Shown: positions 22,395 to 30,063 of the stretch, piece after piece
Layout: every line of letters starts with the position of its first letter
Numbering within the stretch: position 1 is the first letter of the stretch
Origin: Rhizobium sp. CB3090
GTDB lineage: Bacteria; Pseudomonadota; Alphaproteobacteria; Rhizobiales; Rhizobiaceae
Assembly (NCBI RefSeq): GCF_029714285.1
Contig: NZ_CP121663.1
Coordinates: 1,674,001-1,738,000 of the forward strand
Direction: 5' to 3'
Length of the DNA: 64,000 bases
Made by a program: the position numbers and the translations under genes
The notes under the pieces: model-generated
What the model saw: the letters and a program-made list of their open reading frames with translations, nothing else
Databases searched by the model: none
What the model was told of the DNA's origin: nothing

Positions 22395-23747
22395 ATGATG
22401 TCATCGCGCTTCCGTAGACCGAAATTATTCCGCCGTTCCCGCGTCCTATGGGGTTCTTTCAATCTCTGGCGGCCGCGCCTGGTATTCTGGACGGGGGCTC
22501 TGGCGATCGGCGTGATCAGCGTCGGATTCGCCAAGCTTGCCGATCTGGCCCAGCGCACCTTTGCCGGCGTGACCCAATCGGGCGAGTGGACGTGGCTGCT
22601 GCCGCTCGTGCTTACACCGCTCGGATTCGTGCTTTCAGCTTATCTCGCAGCAACCCTGTTTCCCAATTCGCAAGGGAGCGGCATTCCGCAGGCCATCGCG
22701 GCTCGACACCTGCATCACGATGAGGACCGCACGAAATTGCTGTCGCTGCGGTTAGCCTTTGGCAAGATCGTCCTGACCATTTTGGGGCTTCTCACCGGTG
22801 CCTCCATCGGCCGCGAAGGACCGACGGTGCAGGTCGGCGCCTCCTTTATGCTGGCAGTTGCCCGCTTCGGCGGCATGGCGCAGGCAAAAGGGCTGATCCT
22901 TGCCGGATCGGCGGCTGGCATCGCCGCCGCCTTCAATACACCGCTTGCCGGAATCGTCTTTGCCATCGAGGAGATGAGCCGCACCTATGAAGCCCGTGCC
23001 AATGGCCTCGTCCTGATGGCCGTCATCCTATCCGGTCTTGCCGCACTCGGCCTTTCCGGTAGCTACAACTATTTCGGCACTGCCGATGTCGCGCCGACCA
23101 TACTTCGGGATTGGGTTGTCATGCTGACCTGCGGCATTGGCGGCGGGGCGCTCGGCGCCACCTTCAGCGGACTGGCTCTCTATGCCGGCATCCGCATCCG
23201 CCGCTGGGCGCATCCGCAGCCGCTGAGGCGCATGTTGATCCTTGCCGGCCTCTGCGGCCTCGCCGTTGCCGTCATCGGCGTGGTGTCTGACGGTCAGACA
23301 TTTGGCACCGGCTATCAGCAGGCTCGCGGCGCGGTGGAAGGGCATGCCCTGCCACTGCTCTTCTTCGCCGAGAAGCTGCTAGCAGGCTTCCTGTCGATGA
23401 TCTCTGGCATTCCCGGAGGCATTTTCGCCCCGTCGCTTGCTATCGGCGCCGGCTTCGGCAGCACGGTCGGCATGCTGGTCGGCGGGAGCGTGGCGCTTGC
23501 TGCAATCCTCGGTATGGCGGGCTATTTCGCCGGCGTGGTGCAAGCACCGATGACCGCCTTCGTCATCATTCTGGAAATGACCGGCGATCATCAGGCTGTC
23601 ATCCCGATCATGGCTGTGTCGATGATCGGTTATGTGACCTCGAGGCTGCTCTCGCGCGAGCCGCTTTATCACGGCCTGTCGCGGGTGTTCATTGCAGCGG
23701 CGATCCGTGCCCGACGTAATGTCGAAAAAGGCCTCCATCAAACGTGA
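22395..23747 (+). CDS. ClC-family chloride channel or Cl-/H+ antiporter
   Basis: 450 residues, the length of bacterial ClC proteins without CBS domains. The three anion-path motifs are present: GSGIPQA, GREGPTVQVG with the external gating glutamate, and GGIFAPSLAIG. A second glutamate pair in FAIEEMSRTY lies where the internal proton glutamate of ClC-ec1 sits, favouring an antiporter that supports acid resistance or charge balance. Two or more helices flank each motif and the repeat structure is intact. Two ATGs are adjacent. Two dyads matching the downstream marR operator lie upstream, so it probably belongs to that MarR regulon. Confidence 0.93.
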   Translation: MMSSRFRRPKLFRRSRVLWGSFNLWRPRLVFWTGALAIGVISVGFAKLADLAQRTFAGVTQSGEWTWLLPLVLTPLGFVLSAYLAATLFPNSQGSGIPQAIAARHLHHDEDRTKLLSLRLAFGKIVLTILGLLTGASIGREGPTVQVGASFMLAVARFGGMAQAKGLILAGSAAGIAAAFNTPLAGIVFAIEEMSRTYEARANGLVLMAVILSGLAALGLSGSYNYFGTADVAPTILRDWVVMLTCGIGGGALGATFSGLALYAGIRIRRWAHPQPLRRMLILAGLCGLAVAVIGVVSDGQTFGTGYQQARGAVEGHALPLLFFAEKLLAGFLSMISGIPGGIFAPSLAIGAGFGSTVGMLVGGSVALAAILGMAGYFAGVVQAPMTAFVIILEMTGDHQAVIPIMAVSMIGYVTSRLLSREPLYHGLSRVFIAAAIRARRNVEKGLHQT

Positions 23748-23929
23748 GGACCACGCTTAATCCCTTGGCTGCCGTACTGTCAGAAATGGCGATCACTGCA
23801 AGCCGAGCTTTCGGTCGTGGCAGATTGTTTTCGCGAAACATCACGATGGCCTAACGAGATCGAAATAGCTACACTCGGCGAATTGCCCGTCGACAGATGC
23901 GGCGGGCAAAAAGAATGAGCGTACAAAAC

Positions 23930-24427
23930 CTATTTACACTTTCCTATCCGCTCCAGCGCAGCCGAAACCCCGGAGAGAGAATAGGTATAACTGGTTGCCG
24001 TTCCTCGCTTCGAGGTGGCATGTAGCTCCAATTTGTCGCCCGACTTCAGCGCCTGGATCATGGACGGTTGGTCAGCTTCGTTCTGAACCCAGCCATGCCG
24101 ATCCTTGGTGAACATTGCAAAGGTTTTACCCCCAATCATCGCCGTCATTGGCGCGCCTTGCCTGAGATCGTAGCCCGCCATCGCCTCCGGGACGTAGTCC
24201 TGCCCCGATGGATGCGCCACGATGAAGAAATTGTCGCCATGATCCACACTAGAGGGCATCTGAGCGATCGGCGTCGACAAGATGTAGCAACTCATACCGC
24301 TGTCGGACTTATACGAAAATGCGCCCCATGCACCGAATTGATCGATCCGGACAGGTGCCGCGGCGTGAGCCGCGGTGATTGTGGACACAGTGAGCATTAG
24401 AGAGGCTGCAAGAATTTTGACAGTCAT
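23930..24427 (-). CDS. IalB-like invasion-associated locus B family protein
   Basis: 165 residues with a signal peptide (MTVKILAASLMLTVSTITAAHA, cleavage after HAA). The mature part has the pattern of the IalB family: an early FGAWGAFSYKS beta segment, MSCYILSTPIAQMPSSVDHGDNFFIVAHP, GYDLRQGAPMTAMIGGKTFAMF and a final SGVSAALERIGKCK with a paired cysteine. Bartonella IalB aids red cell entry, but rhizobial members are periplasmic proteins of unknown function. It stands alone on the minus strand, and a dyad identical in arms to the MarR operator lies 172 bases upstream. Confidence 0.75.
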   Translation of the reverse strand: MTVKILAASLMLTVSTITAAHAAAPVRIDQFGAWGAFSYKSDSGMSCYILSTPIAQMPSSVDHGDNFFIVAHPSGQDYVPEAMAGYDLRQGAPMTAMIGGKTFAMFTKDRHGWVQNEADQPSMIQALKSGDKLELHATSKRGTATSYTYSLSGVSAALERIGKCK

Positions 24428-24598
24428 CGTTTCCTATCATTTCGTCTGTCAAGGAAGCCCGCCGCGAACGTGCGCGCAGAAATCTCTTCATGCTGTCAAG
24501 CCTGCCGCTATTGAATGGCTCGCCGAGGGCAATTTCCTTCAAGATTGATTTGGACCGAACTCGCCGGTGCAAGCCGGAGCCTTTCATAACCTAGATTT

Positions 24599-24617
24599 TA
24601 TATCATGTCATGATATA
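24599..24617. promoter_or_regulatory. MarR-type operator upstream of the IalB-like gene
   Basis: TATATCAT-GTC-ATGATATA is a dyad with perfect 8-bp arms, identical in both arms to the one before the marR gene. It lies in the 372-base gap between the ialB-like start and the marR 3' end (24428-24799), where I see no gene. It most likely controls the leftward ialB-like gene. Confidence 0.7.
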
Positions 24618-24799
24618 TTGTCCGGTCATGATCAGCTTGCGATCGTACAGGCTTTCAGATTGATGGCCGAAGAAGTCTGCCGCGCGCGCTCGGGAAACGA
24701 TGAACTTTCGGAAGCCAGACTTCACTGATGCGGCAAGTTCCAACAGGGCCGTTGAGGAGGGACGTAAAGGGAGGTCGTGGCCGTGAATCTCAGTTCGTA

Positions 24800-25270
24800 T
24801 CAGCTCATTCTTTCCAGGCGTCGGAGCTTTTTAAGAGATTCGACAAGCAGCCGCTCATTCGCCAACATCCCCTCTAAGTGGATCCTGGCAAGGCGTTCAA
24901 GCAATTCTTCTCCGTCAGATGTAAGAGTGATCAATACGCTGCGCTTGTCCTGGTCCGAAGGCGCACGCAAGACCAATCCCGCCGCAACTAGTCTGTCGAT
25001 GAGTTGAACGGCGCCGTGGTGCTGAACGAGCATCTGCTCGGCGAGCTCACGCACCATGATCTGGCTTCCGGGCGCGGTTTTGATCACCAATAACGTCTGG
25101 TATTGCTGGGAGGTCACGCCAGCCTCCGAAACTGCCGCCTCGCTGAATGAGAGAAAGCGCCGCATGGCAAGCCTCATGCCAGCAAGGCCTTCGTAAACGG
25201 CGGAATCGAGCAAACCGCCGGTCAAGGATACATTCGATGTGAGACGTCTGAGGCGTTTTCCGGAGCGCAT
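24800..25270 (-). CDS. MarR-family transcriptional regulator
   Basis: 156 residues from MRSGKRL, chosen because AAGGGA precedes it and because an operator lies just upstream, inside the longer frame. The winged helix-turn-helix is recognisable (about 55-125): VTSQQYQTLLVIKT, IMVRELAEQMLVQHHGAVQLIDRLVAAGLVLRAPSDQDKRSVLITLTSDGEELL, with the wing residues D-x-R typical of MarR. The C-terminal helix would complete the dimer interface. The operator 19 bases upstream implies autorepression. The same dyad precedes the ClC and IalB-like genes, suggesting a three-unit regulon. The inducer is unknown. Confidence 0.9.
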   Translation of the reverse strand: MRSGKRLRRLTSNVSLTGGLLDSAVYEGLAGMRLAMRRFLSFSEAAVSEAGVTSQQYQTLLVIKTAPGSQIMVRELAEQMLVQHHGAVQLIDRLVAAGLVLRAPSDQDKRSVLITLTSDGEELLERLARIHLEGMLANERLLVESLKKLRRLERMS

Positions 25271-25288
25271 TGCGCAATTCCCTTTATT

Positions 25289-25307
25289 TATATCATGCAA
25301 TGATATA
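25289..25307. promoter_or_regulatory. MarR autoregulatory operator
   Basis: TATATCAT-GCA-ATGATATA has perfect 8-bp arms, ending 19 bases before the marR start codon. It also faces the divergent bactofilin-like gene 160 bases away, so one bound dimer could influence both. Confidence 0.75.
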
Positions 25308-25466
25308 TTTTTGACATGTCGACAATGGGAGAAGGTTCGCGGGCCTGCGACACCCCGGTGCTCAGGCGAGATCCGCTGTTGCGCTTGGTTATCCTCATTC
25401 GCTGCGCTCGCGAACCATATTTCCACATCTTATATTCCAAATCTTAGCGACAGAAAGGATCATCAG

Positions 25467-25754
25467 TTGGACGATCTCAATGTCAATATCGATGGATCAA
25501 TCGTGTTAGATCGCGATGTCCGCTTCTTCGGATCGATCGCGGGAACGCTGACTGTGCCCTCCGGACGAAAATTCGAATTGCACGGAAACATAGGTCGCGA
25601 TCTCGTCGTCGAGAAGGGTGCGACCGCAATCATCCGTGGAACAGTGCATGGCACAATTATCAACAAGGGCGGTGACGTGTTGCTGAGCGGCAATGCAGCG
25701 CAACTAGATGACCTTAATCTTGCCGAGCCAACACAAAAGACAATTCATTTTTAG
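25467..25754 (+). CDS. small bactofilin-like beta-helix protein
   Basis: 95 residues with a TTG start at 25467 behind AGAAAGGA; no ATG gives a sensible frame. The body is a run of short beta strands with regularly placed Gly and hydrophobic residues (IDGSIVLDRDVRFFGSIAGTLTVPSGRKFELHGNIGRDLVVEKGATAIIRGTVHGTIINKGGDVLLSG). This resembles the right-handed beta-helix of bactofilins and polymer-forming proteins, though shorter. The first and last turns share the motif QLDDLN. It is divergent from marR with the operator between. A scaffold role is inferred only from the fold-like pattern. Confidence 0.6.
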   Translation: MDDLNVNIDGSIVLDRDVRFFGSIAGTLTVPSGRKFELHGNIGRDLVVEKGATAIIRGTVHGTIINKGGDVLLSGNAAQLDDLNLAEPTQKTIHF

Positions 25755-26050
25755 CTTTGCAGCCCTTTCGATTGCGTACCAGGCAGGAAGCGGCGGCGGG
25801 TGTTGAATCCTGGAATTTTTTGATCGCTGCGGCACCTTCGGAGTGGGTCGTGATGCTGCTCAAGGTCGCCGAAAATGATGGTCGATCTGCTTATGTCTAT
25901 GACCCGGGCGGTCCGGTGGACCGTAACGCTCGCGCAGATAAGACGCTGCCAATCTCGTGAGCAGTTTCACGCAGGAATTATGTCGATCGGCTCGGGGCAG
26001 AGCTCCTTGAGGCACCTTGCAATCTAATCTGTCAAAAGCGTGATGTTGCT

Positions 26051-26323
26051 ATGAATTTATTGCGGAACGCATTCGCGATATTTTCGGTCCTGGTGGTCTC
26101 GTCGTACGCGTTGGTTTTGCGGCCAGTGCTTGCGGCAGATCGTCTGTCAGACTGCACGGAAGTCGTGGAGAAAATTCTGATGAAAACATCAGGTCGGCTT
26201 TTGTCATTCCGTCCCGGCAAGCAAAAATGCACCGTTGTCATTCTCATTCGGAAAGAAGGCGAGCGTCCGGAGAAAGTTGTCCTGCAAATCGATCGCGGGC
26301 AGACGGCCGAGGATGCACGATAG
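26051..26323 (+). CDS. small secreted hypothetical protein
   Basis: 90 residues with a plausible signal peptide (MNLLRNAFAIFSVLVVSSYALVLRPVLAA, residues 1-29). The mature part is about 60 residues with two cysteines (DCTEVVEKI and KQKCTVVILIRKEGERPEKVVLQIDRG), which could form one disulfide. Family not recognised. The ribosome binding site is weak, so translation is less certain than for its neighbours. The 295 bases upstream hold a short open frame that I do not trust. Confidence 0.45.
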   Translation: MNLLRNAFAIFSVLVVSSYALVLRPVLAADRLSDCTEVVEKILMKTSGRLLSFRPGKQKCTVVILIRKEGERPEKVVLQIDRGQTAEDAR

Positions 26324-26447
26324 CGGCTCGACCAGGCGCCGGCTGATGGAGAAGTGAGATGATGCACAACGTAAGAAGGCGGGCGCTTGGACGCAGGTTG
26401 GCGTATTCTGCGCAGCCCATTCCGTCGACGCCGATTTACTTCTCCGT

Positions 26448-26472
26448 GGAACCACGAAGGCGCCGTAACGTT
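26448..26472 (+). promoter_or_regulatory. EcfG-type general stress promoter
   Basis: GGAAC, a 16-base spacer and CGTT match the consensus of the alphaproteobacterial general stress sigma factor EcfG (GGAAC-N16/17-CGTT). The site ends 24 bases before the ATG of the RMF-like gene, with the AAGGAGGA ribosome binding site in between. Confidence 0.7.
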
Positions 26473-26496
26473 GGCAATAGGAAGGAGGAAACGGTC

Positions 26497-26787
26497 ATGA
26501 AAAGACTTCGCAAGGAAGTGTGCCTTCCATTCATGGCATCGAATGAACTCCCGCAAGATTCCGTAGATCAATATTACTTGCCGACATTATTCCCTTACGC
26601 TTCTGCCGATGGTGACGACATGATTGTTGCTTATCAACGTGGTGTTGCGCTCGGCACAAGCGGCCGACAAACCGAAAACCCATATGCCGAGGGAACTGCC
26701 GAAGCCAAGGCTTTTGAGCAGGGGTACGTTGACGGACAAAAGATATTCAGAAGGCTTGCGGCGGGCAATATAACGTCGAAACCTTAG
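26497..26787 (+). CDS. RMF/CrpP-like small protein
   Basis: 96 residues from MKRLRKEVCL, chosen for the very strong GAAGGAGGAA site. The C-terminal half resembles ribosome modulation factor: DMIVAYQRGVALGTSGRQTENPYAEGTAEAKAFEQGYVDGQKIFRRL has the family pattern of a YxxG helix, GR, PY and a final aromatic-xx-G. RMF dimerises ribosomes in stationary phase. The CrpP branch is a related fold of disputed function. An EcfG-type promoter directly upstream supports a stress-induced, ribosome-linked role. The stop codon overlaps the first bases of a RIME-like repeat. Confidence 0.6.
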   Translation: MKRLRKEVCLPFMASNELPQDSVDQYYLPTLFPYASADGDDMIVAYQRGVALGTSGRQTENPYAEGTAEAKAFEQGYVDGQKIFRRLAAGNITSKP

Positions 26788-26889
26788 AGCGGTTCAGCTT
26801 TTCACGGAATCTTAGAACCGCTCTATCTTTTTGTTTTTTCGCAATTCCGGACGGAAAACCGCTGCACACTTTTCCTGGAATTGCTCTAG
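26786..26889. repeat. RIME-like intergenic repeat, copy 1
   Basis: About 104 bases beginning AGAGCGGTTC and ending TGGAATTGCTCTA. It shares its layout with copies at 46261 and 62375: an AGAGCGG...CCGCTCT outer stem, a T-rich stretch with CGCAATTCCGGACGG, then CACTTTTC and GGAATTGCTCTA. This is the pattern of rhizobial intergenic mosaic elements. Confidence 0.75.
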
Positions 26890-27104
26890 GCTCAGCATCC
26901 CGGAATCCGCAACGCCCATGCCTCCTCCCAGTGAAAAGGAAGCGGTGCTGTCCGAGCATCTGATCGCCATGTTGGAGACACTCCACAAGTCCCTGCGCGG
27001 CCTGCGCGACCGGCCTTTTGCTGGGGTTCGCCGGCGGCTTGCCCCGTTCGGAGATCGTCGTCGGGCGCTCGAAACATCCGACAACAACATCACGGTTGAT
27101 CAAT

Positions 27105-27149
27105 GCATGTCGCGCAAAAGTGTGCGGCGGTTTTGCGAAAACGACATGC
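27105..27149. repeat. nested-dyad REP-like element
   Basis: Two nested inverted repeats form a cruciform-like unit: outer arms GCATGTCG / CGACATGC and inner arms CGCAAAA / TTTTGCG around GTGTGCGGCGG. I recall similar short elements between genes in rhizobial genomes. The surrounding 26890-27190 has no convincing gene. Confidence 0.55.
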
Positions 27150-27194
27150 GCAAACAAGGAGCGTGGGAGCGAATCTGAAAGATCTCGACGAGCT

Positions 27195-27480
27195 TTAGTG
27201 CAGGGAAGCGCTGGCAGCGGCGCGCTCATCCTTGTCATGCAGAGCGAAGCGATCGACCATGTCGGCGCTCGCCGCGTTGAAGCCGAGCACCCTCACATCG
27301 GCGCCTGCCCGACGGAACTTGATGACCACCTTATCGAGCGCGCCGACTGCGGTGATGTCCCATAGATGCGCCTTGCTGACATCGATGACAACCTTCCTGA
27401 CCGTGCCCTGGAATTGAAAGGCCTCGATAAAGCTCTCGGCCGAAGCGAAGAAGATCTGCCCCTCGACGCGGTAGGTTGCT
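27195..27480 (-). pseudogene. SulP transporter remnant (C-terminal STAS domain)
   Basis: On the minus strand this frame reads TYRVEGQIFFASAESFIEAF..., VRKVVIDVSKAHLWDITAVGALDKVVIKF and GFNAASADMVDRFALHDKD before a stop at 27195. This is the STAS domain that ends SulP-family inorganic anion transporters. The membrane domain of about 400 residues that should precede it is absent, and no start codon fits. It is therefore the decayed 3' end of a lost gene. Adjacent frames upstream show no SulP helices. Confidence 0.8.
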
Positions 27481-27732
27481 TCTGCGGTCTGAGAATCCTC
27501 CTGCCGGGTGACGTGGTATCGAGTGCATCCACCTCGACGTCAGCCGTAACCCGTCCATTCTCGATTTGCAGCTGGAATTCGCCCTCCATCGGGCGCCGAT
27601 GCTTGCGGAAACATTTGGAAAGTGTGGTGGCGGAACATGGAGACAGCCGAGCCCCCGAATTACCCGTGGGCAGCGTCGTCGCGTTGCACGGCTCGGTGAT
27701 CGATGTCAGATTTCTGGCAGGTGGCCTCCCGA

Positions 27733-27904
27733 CCATGATGCACAGATGATCGCGAGGATCGCCCCCGCTGCGATGATCTTCGTCCCCAGCATTGGCGGTA
27801 TCAGCCACAATCCGAAGGAAAGTACACCCGATGCGGACTTGATTGCGGGAGCCAACATGCTCCTGGATGTTGTCCGGCAGCTCGCAGCCAAGGCACACTG
27901 ACCG
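27733..27904 (+). pseudogene. C-terminal fragment of an M20-family amidase (carbamoylase type)
   Basis: The plus-strand frame DHDAQMIARIAPAAMIFVPSIGGISHNPKE...DLIAGANMLLDVVRQLAA ends in a stop. It matches the conserved tail of N-carbamoyl-amino-acid and allantoate amidohydrolases, including the metal-site HDA and the GISHNPKE motif. About 350 residues are missing. The frame is joined upstream near 27730 to unrelated sequence, and the other frame there (VGSVVALHGSVIDVRF) looks like the N-terminus of an ATP synthase beta-like protein. The region is a junction of broken genes. Confidence 0.75.
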
Positions 27905-27913
27905 CTTTGTCGC

Positions 27914-29119
27914 TTACATCTCTCTGCTCGTCAGCATCGCGCTGACCAATCGGGCCGTGCGTGGTGCCAAAGTCAATCCTATGTGCCCATGCCCGAAGGC
28001 AAGAATGACGTCCCTGCCTCCTTTCGATGGTCTGATAACCGGCACGGAATTGGGCATCGAAGGGCGAAACCCGAGCCAGGTGCGACTTGGCGCGCCGAGT
28101 TCGGGGAAGAAGCGGCGGGCATTCCGCGCCAGAGATTGTAAGAGTTGCGGGTTCTCAGGAGCTGCAAGGCCGCCTAGTTCCACCAGACCGGCAACGCGCA
28201 GCCGGCCTCGCATCGGACAGAAATAAAAGCCATGTGCGGTCGGGCAAACCGGCCGCTCGATCGGTGGTTCCGGCATGTCGTATTCGACATGGTAGCCGCG
28301 CTCGGTATCGAGTTGCACGGGATCCCCGATCTCCGCAGCCAGTTTGCGTGAATGGGCGCCAGCGGCGATGACCACGGTATGGGCATGCACTTCATATGGC
28401 GACGCCACGATACGTACGCCATTTTGCTTGCGGGCCATGCCGGTAACGGAGGCTTGGACGAATTCTGCGCCGGCCTGTTTCACCGCCACAGACAAAAGGC
28501 GCATCACTTCGCCCGGGTCGCTGAGGTTGATGGCTTTCGGAAAGAAGAGGCCGCCGCCTTCGAACCCTGGAAGCCGCGGCTCAAGCCCAAGCACGTCGCT
28601 GGCCGAGAGAAGCTCTTGCGAGACGCCATAGCTGCGACGCAGTTCTATATCCGCGCAAGCTGCCTGGAACGCCTTGCGCGTATGATAAAGGTAAAGACAC
28701 CCCTTCGCGGACAGGAAGTTCGATGCGCCTATCTCGGAGGCGAACTCGCCCCAGGCGGACGAGGCATCTGAAACGAGTTCGGCGATCTGGCCGGCATTTT
28801 CCCTGTAGCGATGCGGCAGAGATTCGTACGCAAACCGCGCAAGCCAAGGAAACAGGGCTGGCAACGCGGACGTGCGGATCGCCAGGGGACTGTCCGGATT
28901 AAGCAGCAGCGACAGGAAGTTTCGAAGAATCGACGGCGTCCCGACCGGTATGACCGCGTAGTTCGCCACCGTCCCGGCGTTCCCGTAGGAGGCGCCGGAG
29001 CCTGGTTCGTTCGGCTCTATGATCATGACTTCGCGTCCATCGGCGCGAAGCCGAAGTGCAATCGCCAAGCCGATAACGCCACCGCCGACGACGGCGATAT
29101 CTGTCGAAATCCTGTTCAT
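27914..29119 (-). CDS. FAD-dependent amino-acid oxidase/dehydrogenase (DadA-like)
   Basis: 401 residues from MNRIS; a GTG nine bases earlier is possible. The Rossmann nucleotide-binding motif is DIAVVGGGVIGLAIALRLRADGREVMIIE, followed by SGASYGNAGTVAN near the flavin, as in D-amino acid dehydrogenases and related DAO-family enzymes. The C-terminal FGHGHIGLTLAP is the second FAD contact. It should deaminate or oxidise an amino acid imported by the adjacent ABC transporter, passing electrons to the respiratory chain or oxygen. It is the last gene of the transporter operon, 139 bases after the ATPase. The substrate is unknown. Confidence 0.88.
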   Translation of the reverse strand: MNRISTDIAVVGGGVIGLAIALRLRADGREVMIIEPNEPGSGASYGNAGTVANYAVIPVGTPSILRNFLSLLLNPDSPLAIRTSALPALFPWLARFAYESLPHRYRENAGQIAELVSDASSAWGEFASEIGASNFLSAKGCLYLYHTRKAFQAACADIELRRSYGVSQELLSASDVLGLEPRLPGFEGGGLFFPKAINLSDPGEVMRLLSVAVKQAGAEFVQASVTGMARKQNGVRIVASPYEVHAHTVVIAAGAHSRKLAAEIGDPVQLDTERGYHVEYDMPEPPIERPVCPTAHGFYFCPMRGRLRVAGLVELGGLAAPENPQLLQSLARNARRFFPELGAPSRTWLGFRPSMPNSVPVIRPSKGGRDVILAFGHGHIGLTLAPRTARLVSAMLTSREM

Positions 29120-29258
29120 CTCGTCCACATGTTCTTAAGACAAAAGCGATCGGCAGCGCAGGCAAGAGGGCGCTGATTAAGATCAAGGAAGCGTGTGCAA
29201 TGCAGTCGCTTGCCATCTTCAAAAAGGCGGATATGGCGGCGCTGACCGGACGCGCCGC

Positions 29259-30059
29259 TCAGGCCGGTCTCGCGTACCTCGCAACATAGGCTGCCGTTCG
29301 AGGCTCGCGAGGATTGTCCAGCACCTCCGCAGCCGGTCCCTGTTCAATGATCCGGCCGCCATCGATGAAGACGACCCAATCCGATACTTCCCGGGCGAAT
29401 GGCAGCTCGTGGGTGACGATGATCATCGTCATCCCGTCCCTTGCGAGTTCACGCATCACACGCAACACCTCGCCCGTTGATTCCGGATCGAGCGCGGATG
29501 TCGGCTCATCGAACAGAAGTACGGTCGGCGCAAGGGCAAGAGCACGCGCAATGGCGACACGCTGTTGTTCGCCGCCTGACATGCGCTCCGGATAGGCCGT
29601 CGCCCGGTGTATGAGACCGACCCGCGTCAGCAACCGCACGGCACGTTCGACCGCCTCGCGCTCGCCGACAGCCGCAGCATGCATTTGGGCCAGAATGACA
29701 TTCTCAACCGCCGTTAGATGCGGGAACAGGTTGAAACGCTGGAACACCATGCCGACGCGTTGGCGCAGCTTCGCAAGATCTTTGCAAGTCACCGCACCCT
29801 TCGCGAAAATGGCTTCACCGTTTATTTCGATTGAGCCATCTTCGGGCTGTTCAAGCAGGTTCACGCACCGCATGAGGGTGGTCTTGCCGCCCCCACTTTG
29901 ACCGATGATGCTGACGATGCGACCGGGCGGCACGTCCAGGTCGATGCCATCCAGCACCAGTCTTCCGTCGAAAGATTTCCGAAGACCCCGGATCTTGATT
30001 GCTGCGGCACTGTCGGACGGCGTCGCAATGCCAGTAGTTTCGACTGTTGCATGTGCCAT
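29259..30059 (-). CDS. polar amino acid ABC transporter ATPase
   Basis: 266 residues from MAHATVE, which follows GGGGGATAGG and starts 4 bases after the permease stop; an ATG 15 bases upstream lies inside the permease gene. Walker A GQSGGGKTT, Q-loop VFQRFNLFPHLTAVENV, signature MSGGEQQRVAIARAL, Walker B VLLFDEPTSALDPE and switch THELPFA are intact and typical of the GlnQ/HisP family. It powers uptake with the permease and binding protein genes ahead of it in the same operon. Confidence 0.94.
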   Translation of the reverse strand: MAHATVETTGIATPSDSAAAIKIRGLRKSFDGRLVLDGIDLDVPPGRIVSIIGQSGGGKTTLMRCVNLLEQPEDGSIEINGEAIFAKGAVTCKDLAKLRQRVGMVFQRFNLFPHLTAVENVILAQMHAAAVGEREAVERAVRLLTRVGLIHRATAYPERMSGGEQQRVAIARALALAPTVLLFDEPTSALDPESTGEVLRVMRELARDGMTMIIVTHELPFAREVSDWVVFIDGGRIIEQGPAAEVLDNPREPRTAAYVARYARPA

Positions 30060-30063
30060 TCGC

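Noticed and set aside
24309..24587. Minus-strand frame upstream of the IalB-like gene
   Set aside because: It would overlap the IalB signal peptide in another frame and has cysteine/arginine-rich low-quality sequence.
25757..25960. 67-codon frame after the bactofilin-like gene
   Set aside because: No ribosome binding site, no family resemblance and biased composition.
27293..27898. Minus-strand frame of 201 codons across the remnant region
   Set aside because: It runs through parts of SulP and amidase remnants in the wrong frame and has no homology of its own.
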